Assembly (NCBI RefSeq): GCF_902506145.1
Contig: NZ_LR733520.1
Coordinates: 1,313,975 to 1,377,974 of the forward strand
Length of the DNA: 64,000 nt
DNA from: Burkholderia sp. 8Y
GTDB lineage: Bacteria; Pseudomonadota; Gammaproteobacteria; Burkholderiales; Burkholderiaceae
Direction: 5' to 3'
Positions 11,579-21,100 of the stretch are shown piece after piece. A program made the position numbers and the translations under genes. The notes beneath the pieces were generated by a model. It searched no databases. It saw nothing but the letters and a program-made list of their open reading frames with translations, and had not been told where the DNA came from. Numbering within the stretch: position 1 is the stretch's first letter; every line of letters begins with the position of its first letter.

Positions 11579-12001
11579 TTACTTGGGTTCGAATTGTAGC
11601 GCAGCCGAGTTGATGCAATACCGCAGGCCCGTGGGCGCGGGGCCGTCCTCGAACACGTGGCCGAGGTGCGCGCCGCAGTTCTTGCACTGCACTTCGATGC
11701 GCAGCATGCCGTGCGAGCGGTCGGTCTTTTCCTGGATCACTTCGCCGTTGATCGGCTTGAAGTAGCTCGGCCAGCCGCAGCCGGCGTCGAACTTGGTGTC
11801 GGATTCGAAGAGCGGCGTGCCGCAACACACGCAGTCGTACACGCCGCGCTCGAAGTGATCCCAGTATTCGCCGGTGAACGGCCGTTCGGTCGCCGCGTGG
11901 CGCGTGACCTGATATTGCATGTCGTTGAGTTCGCGGCGGTAGGCCGCGTCGTCTTTTTGCAGCGGATGCTCGGTGGCGCCGGGGGTGTCGTCTCGGTTCA
12001 T
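11579..12001 (-). CDS. msrB: Peptide-methionine (R)-S-oxide reductase
   Basis: 140 residues, the usual size of a cytoplasmic MsrB, which reduces the R epimer of methionine sulfoxide in oxidised proteins. Both zinc-binding CxxC pairs are present (Cys57/Cys60 and Cys106/Cys109). The catalytic Cys129 sits in RYCINSAAL, and Cys75 in AGCGWPSY is the likely resolving cysteine. It lies between yciB and selO, both on the same strand. The neighbourhood with selO, another redox-repair gene, suggests an oxidative-stress context. Confidence 0.97.
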   Translation of the reverse strand: MNRDDTPGATEHPLQKDDAAYRRELNDMQYQVTRHAATERPFTGEYWDHFERGVYDCVCCGTPLFESDTKFDAGCGWPSYFKPINGEVIQEKTDRSHGMLRIEVQCKNCGAHLGHVFEDGPAPTGLRYCINSAALQFEPK

Positions 12002-12044
12002 GGTCTTCCTTTCGGTGCTTGTGGCGATGTAGTTGGGGGCGGGC

Positions 12045-13640
12045 TCAGGAAGAACAACTCACTTCGAGATCGCTCGCCCAGTCCGGCGGCAGGCCGGCGT
12101 AAGCCTCGTTTTCCGGTTGTTCGTCGAAGGGGCGGCGCAGCACGTCGAGCAGGCGCGCGACTTCCGAGAAGTCTTTCTCGTTTGCCTGACGGATGGCCTG
12201 CTCGGCTAGATGATTGCGCAGCACGAATTTCGGATTCACGCGATTCATCGCCGCCGCGCGGGCCGCGTCGTCGCGCGTTTCGTGCGCGAGACGCTCGCGA
12301 TACTGCACCGCCCACGCGTCGAAGGCCGCGCGATCGAGGAACAGATCGCGCACGGGCGCGTCGCCCGAAGCATCCGCTTTCGCGAGCTTCGACAGATTGC
12401 GGAACGTCAGCGTGAAGTCCGCGCGGTTGCCGTGCATGATTTCGAGCAGGCCGTTGGCGAGTGTGTCGTCGCCTTCGCGCGCCGTCTCGAGGCCCAGCTT
12501 CGCGCGCATCTTCGCTTCCAGCGCCGGCGCGAAATACGTCTTATAGCGTTCGAGCACCTTCTGCGCTTGTTCGACCACACGTTCCGCGCGGCCTTCTTCC
12601 GGCAGCTTCGCGCCGAAAAGCGGCACGAGCGCCTGCGCGAGACAGAAGAGGTTCCAGTACCCGACCTGCGGCTGCCGGCTATACGAATAGCGGCCCTGCG
12701 TATCGGAGTGATTGCAGATGTGATGCGCGTTGAAGCCGTCCATGAAGCCGAACGGACCGTAGTCGATCGTGAGGCCGAGGATCGACATGTTGTCGGTGTT
12801 CATCACGCCGTGGCAGAAGCCCACGCCTTGCCACTGCGCCATGAGGTCCGCCGTGCGGCGCACCACTTCGTCGAGAAGCGCGAGGTAGGGATCGTCCGCG
12901 TCGCGGCACTGCGGATAAAAACGCTCGATCACGTGATCGGCCAGCGTCTTCAGATCGTCGACGCGCTCGTTCGCATAGAAGTGCTCGAAGTTGCCGAAGC
13001 GCACGAAGCTCGGCGCGATGCGCGTCGCGATCGCCGCCGTCTCGATGGTCTCGCGGCGCACCGGCAAGTCCGAGCCGATGACGGCGAGCGCGCGCGTCGT
13101 CGGAATGCCGAGATGATGCATCGCTTCCGAACACAGGAATTCGCGGATGGACGAGCGCAGCACCGCGCGGCCATCGCCCATGCGCGAATACGGCGTGCGG
13201 CCCGCGCCTTTCAGCTGCACTTCGAGGCGCGCGCCGGGACCGTCGACTTCGCCCAGCGTGAGCGCGCGGCCATCGCCCAGTTGACCGGCCCACACGCCGA
13301 ACTGATGCCCCGAATAGACCGCCGCGTAGGGCAGCGCCTCGGGCGGCCACTCGCGCGTCGGATTGCCCGCGAAGTAATCGGCGAACGCGGCGTGTTCATC
13401 GTCCGCGATGCGGGCGTCGAAGCCGAGCAGTTCCGCCGCCTCGCGCGAGACGGCGACGACGTACGGATTGGGAACGGGCGTGGCGGGAAGGCGAGTCAGG
13501 AACGCGGGACCGAGCGCCGCGAACGAACCGGGGCGTTGGCTCTGGATGGCATCGGCGACCGTCTGCATGGACTGCGCGAGGGACTCGGGGGCATCGAGTT
13601 CGGTCGTTGCGCGCACGGCATTGCTTGGGGAAAACGACAT
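12045..13640 (-). CDS. selO: Protein adenylyltransferase SelO (YdiU/UPF0061)
   Basis: 531 residues. SelO is a pseudokinase that binds ATP in inverted orientation and AMPylates protein Ser/Thr/Tyr, affecting redox proteins. Landmarks are [18 protein letters not shown] near the N-terminus, the [17 protein letters not shown] loop, HGVMNTDN and the metal-binding DYGPFGFMD segment. The C-terminus ends Cys-Ser-Ser, aligning with the position where animal homologues carry selenocysteine. The start at 13640 has GAGG nine bases upstream. The frame extends farther upstream, but without an RBS. Forty-three bases separate its stop from msrB, so selO-msrB may be one operon. Confidence 0.96.
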   Translation of the reverse strand: MSFSPSNAVRATTELDAPESLAQSMQTVADAIQSQRPGSFAALGPAFLTRLPATPVPNPYVVAVSREAAELLGFDARIADDEHAAFADYFAGNPTREWPPEALPYAAVYSGHQFGVWAGQLGDGRALTLGEVDGPGARLEVQLKGAGRTPYSRMGDGRAVLRSSIREFLCSEAMHHLGIPTTRALAVIGSDLPVRRETIETAAIATRIAPSFVRFGNFEHFYANERVDDLKTLADHVIERFYPQCRDADDPYLALLDEVVRRTADLMAQWQGVGFCHGVMNTDNMSILGLTIDYGPFGFMDGFNAHHICNHSDTQGRYSYSRQPQVGYWNLFCLAQALVPLFGAKLPEEGRAERVVEQAQKVLERYKTYFAPALEAKMRAKLGLETAREGDDTLANGLLEIMHGNRADFTLTFRNLSKLAKADASGDAPVRDLFLDRAAFDAWAVQYRERLAHETRDDAARAAAMNRVNPKFVLRNHLAEQAIRQANEKDFSEVARLLDVLRRPFDEQPENEAYAGLPPDWASDLEVSCSS

Positions 13641-13745
13641 ATTGAGCGCCTCAGAGTTAAACGATATTGTAATTCCGCGCCCGCGGGCCTGCAGGGCGGC
13701 ACGCGGGCAGGTGTCGGGATCATCCACTCGTCGAGGACTTCACAC

Positions 13746-15404
13746 ATGGCGGCACCGCTTTACGGTCAGATGATGGACATTCCGCTGCTCGCGTCGTCGT
13801 TGCTCTCGCATGCGGCGCGCCACTTCGGCGATACGGAAATCGTGTCGAAGCGCATCGAGGGCGACATCCATCGCTACACGTATCGCGATTGCGAAAAGCG
13901 CGCGAAGCAACTCGCGCAGGCGCTGATCGCGCTCGGCGTGGAGCAGGGCGAGCGCGTCGGCACGCTTGCGTGGAACGGCTACCGGCATCTGGAGTGCTAC
14001 TACGGCGTCAGCGGCATGGGCGCCGTGTGCCACACCATCAACCCGCGGCTCTTTCCGGATCAGATCGCGTTCATCATCGACCACGCGGACGATTCATACG
14101 TCTTCTTCGACATGACGTTCGGCCCGCTCGTGGAACGCATCGCGCCGCATTGTCCGAACGTGAAGGGCTGGATCGCGCTCGGCGACGCCGCGTGCATCGC
14201 CGAACATCTCAGCGACATGAGCGTGCCCGTCTTGAGCTATGAAAGCCTCATCGCGCCGCAGGACGGCGCCTTCGAATGGCCGGTGCTCGACGAGCGTCAG
14301 GCTTCGTTTCTCTGCTACACGTCGGGCACGACAGGCAACCCGAAGGGCGCGCTGTATTCGCATCGTTCGACCGTGCTGCATGCGTACGCCGCCGCGCTGC
14401 CCGATGCAATGGGCGCTTCATCGAGCGATGCCATTCTGCCCGTCGTGCCGATGTTCCACGTCAATGCCTGGGGCATTCCGCACGCGGGGCCGCTCGTCGG
14501 CGCGAAGCTCGTGTTCCCCGGCAAGGACCTCGACGGCAAGTCGCTCTACGAACTCATGGAAGCGGAAGGCGTCACGTATTCGGCGGGCGTGCCGACGGTA
14601 TGGCTCGGACTGCTGAATTATCTGAAGCAGTCGGACAAGCGTTTCTCGACGCTCAAGCGCACCGTGATCGGCGGCTCGGCGTGTCCGCCCGCGATGCTGC
14701 GCGCGTTCGAGGACGAATACGGCGTCGAAGTGATTCATGCGTGGGGCATGACGGAGATGTCGCCGCTTGGCACGCTGGCGCGCCTCTCGTTTCGCCAGAA
14801 GCAGCGCACGCCGGAGCAACAGCGGGCATCGCGCGAAAAGCAGGGCCACGCGCTCTTCGGCGTGGACATGAAAGTGGTCGGCGACGACGGCCGCGAACTG
14901 CCGTGGGACGGCGAGTCGTTCGGCGATCTGCACGTGCGCGGGCCGTGGGTCATCGACCGCTATTACCGGCGCGATGAATCGCCGCTTATCGACGGCTGGT
15001 TCCCCACCGGCGACGTCGCGACCATCGACGCGGACGGCTTCATGCACATCACCGACCGCAGCAAGGACGTGATCAAGTCGGGCGGCGAATGGATCAGCTC
15101 GATCGATCTGGAAAACATCGCGATGTCGCATCCGCAAGTCGCGGAGGCGGCGTGCATCGCGTGTTCGCATCCGAAGTGGACCGAGCGGCCGATGATCGTC
15201 GCCGTGCTGCGGCCCGGCGCGACGCTCACGCGCGAGGAACTGATCGCGCACTACGAAGGCAAGGTCGCAAAGTGGTGGATTCCGGATGACGTCGTGTTCG
15301 CCGACGAGCTGCCGCATACCGCCACGGGCAAGCTCCAGAAAGTGCGGCTGCGCGAGCAGTATCGCGATCACGTGTTGCCCGTCGCGGCGGAAAAGGCAAT
15401 GTGA
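13746..15404 (+). CDS. Acyl-CoA synthetase (AMP-forming; AlkK/DmdB-like)
   Basis: 552-residue ANL-superfamily ligase that adenylates a carboxylic acid and transfers it to CoA. The P-loop motif [17 protein letters not shown], the A5 motif [12 protein letters not shown], the hinge aspartate region [12 protein letters not shown] and the catalytic lysine motif [10 protein letters not shown] are all intact. The [13 protein letters not shown] C-terminus resembles medium-chain (AlkK) and methylthiopropionyl-CoA (DmdB) ligases; chain-length specificity cannot be read by eye. It is divergent from selO across 105 bp. A strong terminator follows, so it is separately transcribed from the bifunctional beta-oxidation gene downstream, though likely related in function. 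Confidence 0.93.
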   Translation: MAAPLYGQMMDIPLLASSLLSHAARHFGDTEIVSKRIEGDIHRYTYRDCEKRAKQLAQALIALGVEQGERVGTLAWNGYRHLECYYGVSGMGAVCHTINPRLFPDQIAFIIDHADDSYVFFDMTFGPLVERIAPHCPNVKGWIALGDAACIAEHLSDMSVPVLSYESLIAPQDGAFEWPVLDERQASFLCYTSGTTGNPKGALYSHRSTVLHAYAAALPDAMGASSSDAILPVVPMFHVNAWGIPHAGPLVGAKLVFPGKDLDGKSLYELMEAEGVTYSAGVPTVWLGLLNYLKQSDKRFSTLKRTVIGGSACPPAMLRAFEDEYGVEVIHAWGMTEMSPLGTLARLSFRQKQRTPEQQRASREKQGHALFGVDMKVVGDDGRELPWDGESFGDLHVRGPWVIDRYYRRDESPLIDGWFPTGDVATIDADGFMHITDRSKDVIKSGGEWISSIDLENIAMSHPQVAEAACIACSHPKWTERPMIVAVLRPGATLTREELIAHYEGKVAKWWIPDDVVFADELPHTATGKLQKVRLREQYRDHVLPVAAEKAM

Positions 15405-15440
15405 GCGCGTTGCCGCTGTCCTCGGCGGCGCTCGTCTGAT

Positions 15441-15464
15441 ACGCCCCGCACTGCGGGGCGTTTT
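15441..15464 (+). terminator. Terminator after the acyl-CoA synthetase gene
   Basis: CGCCCCGC/GCGGGGCG stem with a three-base loop, followed by TTTT, 37 bp past the stop codon. Confidence 0.8.
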
Positions 15465-15566
15465 GCGTTCAGAGATAAGCGCATCGCCGAATTGAACGGC
15501 CGTTCATCTTTCGTTATCCTTGGCCGATCAGCCACAATGAGCTATCGCGCGACAGGAGAAGCATTC

Positions 15567-17651
15567 ATGGCAGTGAACTACATGATCCGCGAAGGCGTGG
15601 CCGTCATCACGCTCGACAACCCGCCGGTCAACGGCCTCGGACATTCGACGCGGCTTGGCATCGTCGAGGGCATCGAGCGTGCGCAGGGCGATGCGTCGGT
15701 GTGCGCGGTTGTCCTGATCGGCGCGGGCAAGGCGTTTTCGGGCGGCGCGGACATCACCGAATTCAACACGCCGAAAGCAACGCAAGAGCCGACGCTCGCC
15801 ACTGTCATCAAGACCATCGAGGGCAGCGGGAAGCCGGTCGTCGCGGCGATTCACGCGGTCGCGATGGGCGGCGGGCTCGAACTCGCGCTCGGCGCGCATT
15901 ACCGCGTCGCGTCGCCGGGCGCGCAGATCGCGCTGCCCGAAGTGAAGCTCGGCCTCTTGCCCGGCGCGGGCGGCACGCAGCGTCTGCCGCGCGTGGTCGG
16001 ACTGGAGCGGGCGCTCGACATGATCGTGTCGGGGACGCCGGTGCGTTCGGAGACACTCGCGGACACCGCGCTTTTCGACGAAATGGCGCAAGGCGATCTG
16101 CTCGATGCCGCCATTGGCTTCGCGCGCCGCGTTGCCGATCGAAGAGGCCCGCATCCGAAAGTGCGCGATCGCCCGATTGCGCACGTTGACGCCGCGCGTT
16201 GCTTCGAGTCGGCGCGTCAAGCCATTGCGGTGAAGGCAAAGCACTTTCCCGCGCCGCACAAGTGTATCGACGCAATCGAGATGGGCGCGAAGGAAGGTTT
16301 CGATCGCGGTCTCGCCTTCGAGCGCGAATGCTTTCTTTTTCTCGTGCAGACGCCCGAAAGCCGCGCGCTGCGGCACGCGTTCTTCGCCGAGCGCGCGGCC
16401 AGCAAGATCGCCGACGTGCCGTCGAACACGCCGCTCAGGAGAATCGAGCGCATCGGCGTGATCGGCGCGGGCACGATGGGCGGCGGCATCGCGATGAACT
16501 TCGTCAACGCGGGCTTGCCGGTCGTGCTGCTGGAAACGAAACAGGACGCGCTCGACCGCGGCCTCGCCACCGTGCGGCGCAACTACGAAGCGCAGGTCAA
16601 GAAGGGCAAGCTCACGCCGGAACAGCTCGACGCGCGTATGCGGCTTCTTCAGCCGACGCTCGCCTACGCCGATCTCGCGCAAGCCGATCTGATCGTCGAA
16701 GCGGTGTTCGAAGACCTCGACGTGAAAGCGCAGGTGTTCCGTCAATTGGATGCGATCGCGAAGCCGGGCGCGATCCTCGCGTCGAACACGTCGACACTCG
16801 ATCTCGACAAGATCGCGGCGTTCACCGGGCGTCCCGGCGATGTCATCGGCATGCACTTCTTCAGTCCCGCCAACGTCATGAAGCTGCTCGAAGTGGTGCG
16901 CGGCGAGAAGACGGACAAGGACGTGCTCGCGACCGTCATGCAGCTCGCGAGAAAGATCGGCAAGACAGCGGTGGTGGCGCGCGTATGCGACGGCTTCATC
17001 GGCAACCGCATGATCGAGCAGTATGTGCGGCAGGCGCTTTTCATGCTCGAAGAAGGCGCGTTGTCGGCGCAGATCGACCGCGCCATCGAAAACTTCGGCT
17101 TCGCGATGGGCCCGTTTCGCATGAGCGATCTCGCGGGCAACGACATCGGCTGGGCGATCCGCAAGCGCCGCTATCGCGAGCAGCCGCAGATGCGTTATCC
17201 GGCCGTGGCGGACCGGCTGTGCGAAATGGGCCGCTTCGGACAAAAGACGGGCGCGGGCTGGTACGACTACGAGGCGGGCTCGCGCGAAGCGAAGCCGTCG
17301 CAAGCGGTGAACGACATGATCGTCGCTTATTCGCAGGAAGCAGGCATCGCGCGGCGCGACATCGGCGACGACGAGATCGTCGAGCGGCTCGTGCTGTCGC
17401 TCGTGAACGAAGGCGCGAAGATTCTGGAGGAAGGCATCGCGGCGAAGGCATCGGACATCGACATGGTGTATCTGACGGGCTACGGCTTTCCGCTCTGGCG
17501 CGGCGGGCCGATGTTTCACGCCGACACGCTCGGCCTGCCGAACGTCGAGCGCGCCATGCGCAAGTACGCAGCGCAGTGCAACGGCGAAGCGTGGCAGCCG
17601 GCGGCGCGCGTGACTGAACTGGCGGCCAGCAACGGGCGCTTCAATGCGTGA
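15567..17651 (+). CDS. Bifunctional enoyl-CoA hydratase / 3-hydroxyacyl-CoA dehydrogenase
   Basis: 694 residues of the FadB/FadJ architecture. The N-terminal crotonase domain has [13 protein letters not shown] for the oxyanion hole and [20 protein letters not shown] with the catalytic glutamate. The Rossmann 3-hydroxyacyl-CoA dehydrogenase domain begins with [15 protein letters not shown] near residue 292, and two C-terminal helical domains follow. It hydrates 2-enoyl-CoA and oxidises the product with NAD in beta-oxidation. CAGGAG lies 7 bp before the ATG. No thiolase gene is beside it, so the alpha subunit's usual partner must be elsewhere. It heads a plus-strand run to 22057. Confidence 0.94.
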   Translation: MAVNYMIREGVAVITLDNPPVNGLGHSTRLGIVEGIERAQGDASVCAVVLIGAGKAFSGGADITEFNTPKATQEPTLATVIKTIEGSGKPVVAAIHAVAMGGGLELALGAHYRVASPGAQIALPEVKLGLLPGAGGTQRLPRVVGLERALDMIVSGTPVRSETLADTALFDEMAQGDLLDAAIGFARRVADRRGPHPKVRDRPIAHVDAARCFESARQAIAVKAKHFPAPHKCIDAIEMGAKEGFDRGLAFERECFLFLVQTPESRALRHAFFAERAASKIADVPSNTPLRRIERIGVIGAGTMGGGIAMNFVNAGLPVVLLETKQDALDRGLATVRRNYEAQVKKGKLTPEQLDARMRLLQPTLAYADLAQADLIVEAVFEDLDVKAQVFRQLDAIAKPGAILASNTSTLDLDKIAAFTGRPGDVIGMHFFSPANVMKLLEVVRGEKTDKDVLATVMQLARKIGKTAVVARVCDGFIGNRMIEQYVRQALFMLEEGALSAQIDRAIENFGFAMGPFRMSDLAGNDIGWAIRKRRYREQPQMRYPAVADRLCEMGRFGQKTGAGWYDYEAGSREAKPSQAVNDMIVAYSQEAGIARRDIGDDEIVERLVLSLVNEGAKILEEGIAAKASDIDMVYLTGYGFPLWRGGPMFHADTLGLPNVERAMRKYAAQCNGEAWQPAARVTELAASNGRFNA

Positions 17652-17660
17652 ATCTGAGAG

Positions 17661-18293
17661 ATGAAATCAGCGGAAGAAGTGCTGCTTGTCGTCGATGTGC
17701 AATACGACTTCATGCCCGGCGGCGCACTCGCGGTCGCGCGGGGCGATGAAGTCGTGCCCGTCATCAACCGGCTCGCGAAGGCGTTTTCGCATGTCGTGCT
17801 GACGCAGGACTGGCATCCGGCGTCGCACGTGTCGTTCGCGACGAACCATGCGGGACGCGCGCCGTTCGAGACCATCGCGATGCCTTACGGCGAACAGGTG
17901 CTCTGGCCGCCGCATTGCGTGCAGGGCTCGCCGGGCGCGGCGCTGCATCGCGACCTGGACGTGCCACATGCGCGGCTCGTCGTGCGCAAAGGCCATCACG
18001 AGCGCGTCGACAGCTATTCGGCCTTTGTCGAGGCGGATCGCGCGACGCCCACGGGCCTCGCCGGCTATCTGCGCGAAGTGGGCGCGAAGCGCGTGTGGCT
18101 CGCGGGTCTTGCGACCGATTATTGCGTCGCGTGGTCCGCGATCGATGCGCGCGCGGCGGGCTTCGAAGCGAGCGTGATCGAGGATGCGTGCCGCGCCATC
18201 GACCTGAACGGCTCGCTCGAGCGCGCGTGGTCCGACATGCGCGCGGCGGGCGTCGCGCGCGTGCGGTCGGACGATGTGCTACGACAAGGCTGA
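17661..18293 (+). CDS. pncA: Nicotinamidase
   Basis: 210-residue isochorismatase-fold amidase that hydrolyses nicotinamide to nicotinate for NAD salvage. The catalytic triad is visible: Asp12 in VVDVQYDF, a Lys in VVRKGHH and the nucleophile Cys in ATDYCVAWS. The metal-binding segment TQDWHPASHVSF is intact. It begins 9 bp after the beta-oxidation gene. Placement with an NAD-dependent dehydrogenase may be coincidental or may reflect NAD demand. Confidence 0.94.
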   Translation: MKSAEEVLLVVDVQYDFMPGGALAVARGDEVVPVINRLAKAFSHVVLTQDWHPASHVSFATNHAGRAPFETIAMPYGEQVLWPPHCVQGSPGAALHRDLDVPHARLVVRKGHHERVDSYSAFVEADRATPTGLAGYLREVGAKRVWLAGLATDYCVAWSAIDARAAGFEASVIEDACRAIDLNGSLERAWSDMRAAGVARVRSDDVLRQG

Positions 18294-18350
18294 TCGCGAT
18301 TTTTGCTACGCTTGGCGCTTCGTTCGTTTATTCGCATAAGAGGAGCCGCC

Positions 18351-18653
18351 GTGCTACGTCACATCGTCATGTGGAAGCTGAAGGAGTTCGCCGAGGGCGC
18401 GAGTCGCGCGGAAAACGCGCAAAAGCTGAAGGCCAGGCTCGAAACCTGCCGCAGCCTCGTGAAGGGGCAGGGACACTTCGAGGTCGGCATCGCGCAGCCG
18501 GGCTTCGACTGCACCTACGACGTCGTGCTCGTCTCCGACTTCGACGACACTGCGTCGCTTGCCGCCTATCAGGTTCATCCGAAGCATCTCGCGGTGAAGG
18601 ACTTCGTGGCGGCCATACGCGAAGCGCGTCAATGTCTCGACTACGAAGTGTGA
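18351..18653 (+). CDS. Dabb (stress-responsive A/B barrel) domain protein
   Basis: 100 residues with the Dabb hallmark N-terminus LRHIVMWKL and the C-terminal motif YQVHPKHLAVKDFV. These are dimeric ferredoxin-like alpha/beta barrels; members include stress proteins and small cyclases, and the reaction here is unknown. The GTG at 18351 is preferred because AGAGGAG precedes it by six bases; the longer upstream ATG frame has no RBS. The next gene begins 5 bp after the stop, indicating one operon with the thioesterase. Confidence 0.85.
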   Translation: MLRHIVMWKLKEFAEGASRAENAQKLKARLETCRSLVKGQGHFEVGIAQPGFDCTYDVVLVSDFDDTASLAAYQVHPKHLAVKDFVAAIREARQCLDYEV

Positions 18654-18658
18654 CCGCG

Positions 18659-19144
18659 ATGACCGATACGCAAGACAAGTCCCCGAACCGCGGCACCGCG
18701 ATAGAAAGCCCGTTCATCGACGCGCTCGGCGTGCAGCTCGTGAAAGCCGGCGATGGCGAAGGCGAAGTGCGCCTGCCGCTCGGTGACGCGCATCTGAACA
18801 CGTGGGGCATCGCGCACGGCGGCGTAACGATGACCCTGCTCGACGCGGCGCTGGCCCTTGCGGCGCGCAGTGTCGCTGGCGATGGCGTCGGCGTCGTCAC
18901 CGTCGAAATGAAGGTGAACTTCATGCAGCCGGGGCGCGGCGAGTTGCGCGGCTACGGCCGCGTGCTGCATCGCTCGACGACGATGGCCTATTGCGAAGGC
19001 GAAATCCGCGACAGCGAAGGACACTTCGTCGCGAAGGCGCTCGGCACGTTCAAATACATGAAACGGCTCGCGGTGGGCCGCGACGTGGTGCGCCAGAAGC
19101 TGCGTTCCGATCCCGAGGCCACGCCCGGCCCGAGCGACGCCTGA
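18659..19144 (+). CDS. PaaI-type hotdog thioesterase
   Basis: 161 residues with the single hotdog fold. The HLNTWGIAHGGVTMTLLDAALALAA segment carries the HGG turn and the catalytic Asp on the long helix, and the VEMKVNFMQPG strand follows. The family hydrolyses aryl- or acyl-CoA thioesters in the cytoplasm. An ATG lies five bases after the Dabb stop. The C-terminal 30 residues are a charged tail beyond the hotdog fold. Its position between a hydratase/dehydrogenase and reductases fits release of CoA from pathway intermediates. Confidence 0.9.
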   Translation: MTDTQDKSPNRGTAIESPFIDALGVQLVKAGDGEGEVRLPLGDAHLNTWGIAHGGVTMTLLDAALALAARSVAGDGVGVVTVEMKVNFMQPGRGELRGYGRVLHRSTTMAYCEGEIRDSEGHFVAKALGTFKYMKRLAVGRDVVRQKLRSDPEATPGPSDA

Positions 19145-19158
19145 TCAGGAGACTTTCC

Positions 19159-20163
19159 ATGGCAGAAGCACAGATCAACCGTCAGATTCTTCTCGTTTCG
19201 CGTCCGCAAGGCGAAGCGTCGGCGGACAACTTCAGGCTGGTGGAGACGCCGCTCGCGCCGCTCGGCGAAGGCCGGGTGCGCGTGCGCAATCACTATCTCT
19301 CGCTCGATCCGTACATGCGCGGACGGATGAACGACACGAAGTCGTATGCGCCGCCGCAACCGCTTAACGAAGTGATGATCGGCGGGACGGTCGGCGAGGT
19401 CGTGGAATCGCGCAATCCGGCGTTCAAGCCCGGCGACAAGGTCGTCGGCATGTTCGGCTGGCAGGAATACGGCACGTCCGATGGAAAGGGGATGCAGATC
19501 GTCGATACGACACACGTGCCGCTTTCTGCGTATCTCGGGCCCGTCGGCATGCCGGGCGTGACGGCGTGGTACGGGCTCAACCGCATCATCGAGCCTGAGG
19601 CGGGCGAGACGGTCGTCGTGTCGGCGGCGAGCGGGGCGGTGGGCAGCGTGGTCGGCCAGCTCGCGAAGGCGGTGGGCTGCCGCGCGGTCGGCATCGCGGG
19701 CGGCGAGCAGAAGTGCCGCTATGTGGTGGAGACGCTCGGCTTCGATGCCTGCGTCGACTACAAGGCGGGCAATCTGCGCGACGATCTGAAAGCCGCCGCG
19801 CCGAATGGCGTCGATGGCTACTTCGAGAACGTCGGCGGCGAAGTGCTCGACGCGGTGCTCGCGCGCATGAACGCGTTCGGACGCATCGCGCTGTGCGGCA
19901 TGATTTCCGGCTACGACGGCAAGCCTTTGCCGATGAAAGCGCCCGCGCTCTTGCTCACGCAGCGGCTGAAGCTGCAAGGCTTCATCGTCAGCGAGCACAT
20001 GGACGTGTGGCCGCACGCGTTGAAAGAACTGGGCGTTGCGGTCGCGACCGGAAAACTCAAATATCGCGAGACGATCGCAGAAGGCATCGAAAGCGCGCCG
20101 GAAGCGTTTCTCGGCCTGTTGCGCGGCAAGAACTTCGGCAAGCAACTGGTGAAGCTGAGCTAA
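19159..20163 (+). CDS. NADP-dependent oxidoreductase, MDR family (CurA/leukotriene B4 dehydrogenase type)
   Basis: 334 residues of the zinc-independent medium-chain reductase group that reduces activated 2-alkenal/one double bonds. Features include LSLDPYMRGRM near residue 50, the LGPVGMPGVTAWYGL substrate loop, and the NADP-binding SAASGAVGSVVGQLAK glycine motif (about residues 155-170). The C-terminal region resembles curcumin/NADPH reductase CurA. GGAG stands nine bases before the ATG, 14 bp after the thioesterase stop. Confidence 0.93.
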   Translation: MAEAQINRQILLVSRPQGEASADNFRLVETPLAPLGEGRVRVRNHYLSLDPYMRGRMNDTKSYAPPQPLNEVMIGGTVGEVVESRNPAFKPGDKVVGMFGWQEYGTSDGKGMQIVDTTHVPLSAYLGPVGMPGVTAWYGLNRIIEPEAGETVVVSAASGAVGSVVGQLAKAVGCRAVGIAGGEQKCRYVVETLGFDACVDYKAGNLRDDLKAAAPNGVDGYFENVGGEVLDAVLARMNAFGRIALCGMISGYDGKPLPMKAPALLLTQRLKLQGFIVSEHMDVWPHALKELGVAVATGKLKYRETIAEGIESAPEAFLGLLRGKNFGKQLVKLS

Positions 20164-20182
20164 CGACAGCAAAGGATTTCGC

Positions 20183-21052
20183 GTGGACAGCTTCGAAGGG
20201 AAGGTCGCCGTCATCACCGGCGCGGGCAGCGGTTTTGGCCGCGAGTTCGCCCACAAGGCCGCGTCGCTCGGCATGAAGCTCGTGCTCGCCGATATCGACG
20301 CCGCCGCGCTCGCCGCCACCGTCGACGCCGTGCGCGCGCAAGGTTGCGACGCGCTCGGCGTGCGCACGGACGTATCGGATGCGGCGCAAGTCGATGCGCT
20401 CGCACGCGCCGCGCTCGATGCATACGGCGGCGTGCATCTGCTCTTCAACAACGCGGGCGTGGGCGCGGGCGGCTTCATCTGGGAGAACAGCGCGAACGAC
20501 TGGCAGTGGGTCTTCGGCGTCAACGTGATGGGCGTGGCGAACGGCGTGCGCGTGTTCACGCCGATCATGCTCAGGCAGGCGGAGCCGGCGCATATCGTGA
20601 ACACGGCGTCGGTCGCGGGGCTGCTGGCCGCGCCCGCGATGGGCGTCTACAACGCATCGAAGCACGCGGTCGTCGCGCTCACCGAGACCCTTCATCACGA
20701 CTTGCGGCTCGCGGGCGCGTCCATCGGCGTGTCGCTGTTATGCCCGGCGTTCGTGCCGACGGGCATCGCCGATGCCGAGCGGTCGCGGCCCGACGCGCTT
20801 CTCAACGACGCGCCGCTGACGGCATCGCAAAAAATGGCCGCGAGGCAGTTGACGCGCGCAGTGGAAAGCGGCCGGCTCTCGGCGCGCGACATCGCCGAGA
20901 TGACGTTCGACGCGGTGCGCGACCGCCGCTTCTACGTGATCACGCATCCGGCCATCATGGCGTCGATTCGGCTGCGCCTCGACGATATCGCGCAACTGCG
21001 CAATCCGAGCGATCCGATGTCCAACAAGGCCGAAACCAAGCGCGGCTCGTGA
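20183..21052 (+). CDS. Short-chain dehydrogenase/reductase
   Basis: 289-residue classical SDR. The cofactor motif TGAGSGFGRE is at residues 13-22, NNAG follows strand beta-4, and the catalytic Ser, Tyr and Lys appear in NTASVAGLLAAPAMGVYNASKHAV. An Asp at the end of strand beta-2 (ADID) favours NAD over NADP. The protein starts at a GTG 19 bp after the MDR gene, with AAAGGA upstream. Substrate unknown; the cluster context suggests an alcohol or ketone intermediate. Confidence 0.93.
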   Translation: MDSFEGKVAVITGAGSGFGREFAHKAASLGMKLVLADIDAAALAATVDAVRAQGCDALGVRTDVSDAAQVDALARAALDAYGGVHLLFNNAGVGAGGFIWENSANDWQWVFGVNVMGVANGVRVFTPIMLRQAEPAHIVNTASVAGLLAAPAMGVYNASKHAVVALTETLHHDLRLAGASIGVSLLCPAFVPTGIADAERSRPDALLNDAPLTASQKMAARQLTRAVESGRLSARDIAEMTFDAVRDRRFYVITHPAIMASIRLRLDDIAQLRNPSDPMSNKAETKRGS

Positions 21053-21100
21053 CGATCGTGGCATCATCGTGAGCCTTCGTATCCGCTTCCTGCTTGCCTC

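Noticed and set aside
12210..13745. Long plus-strand extension upstream of the acyl-CoA synthetase across selO
   Set aside because: Antisense of selO; the ligase N-terminus [18 protein letters not shown] starts at 13746.
15528..17519. A 663-codon open frame on the minus strand opposite the bifunctional beta-oxidation gene
   Set aside because: Arg/His/Ala-rich composition typical of antisense frames in high-GC DNA; no RBS and no family. The plus-strand protein has two complete enzyme domains.
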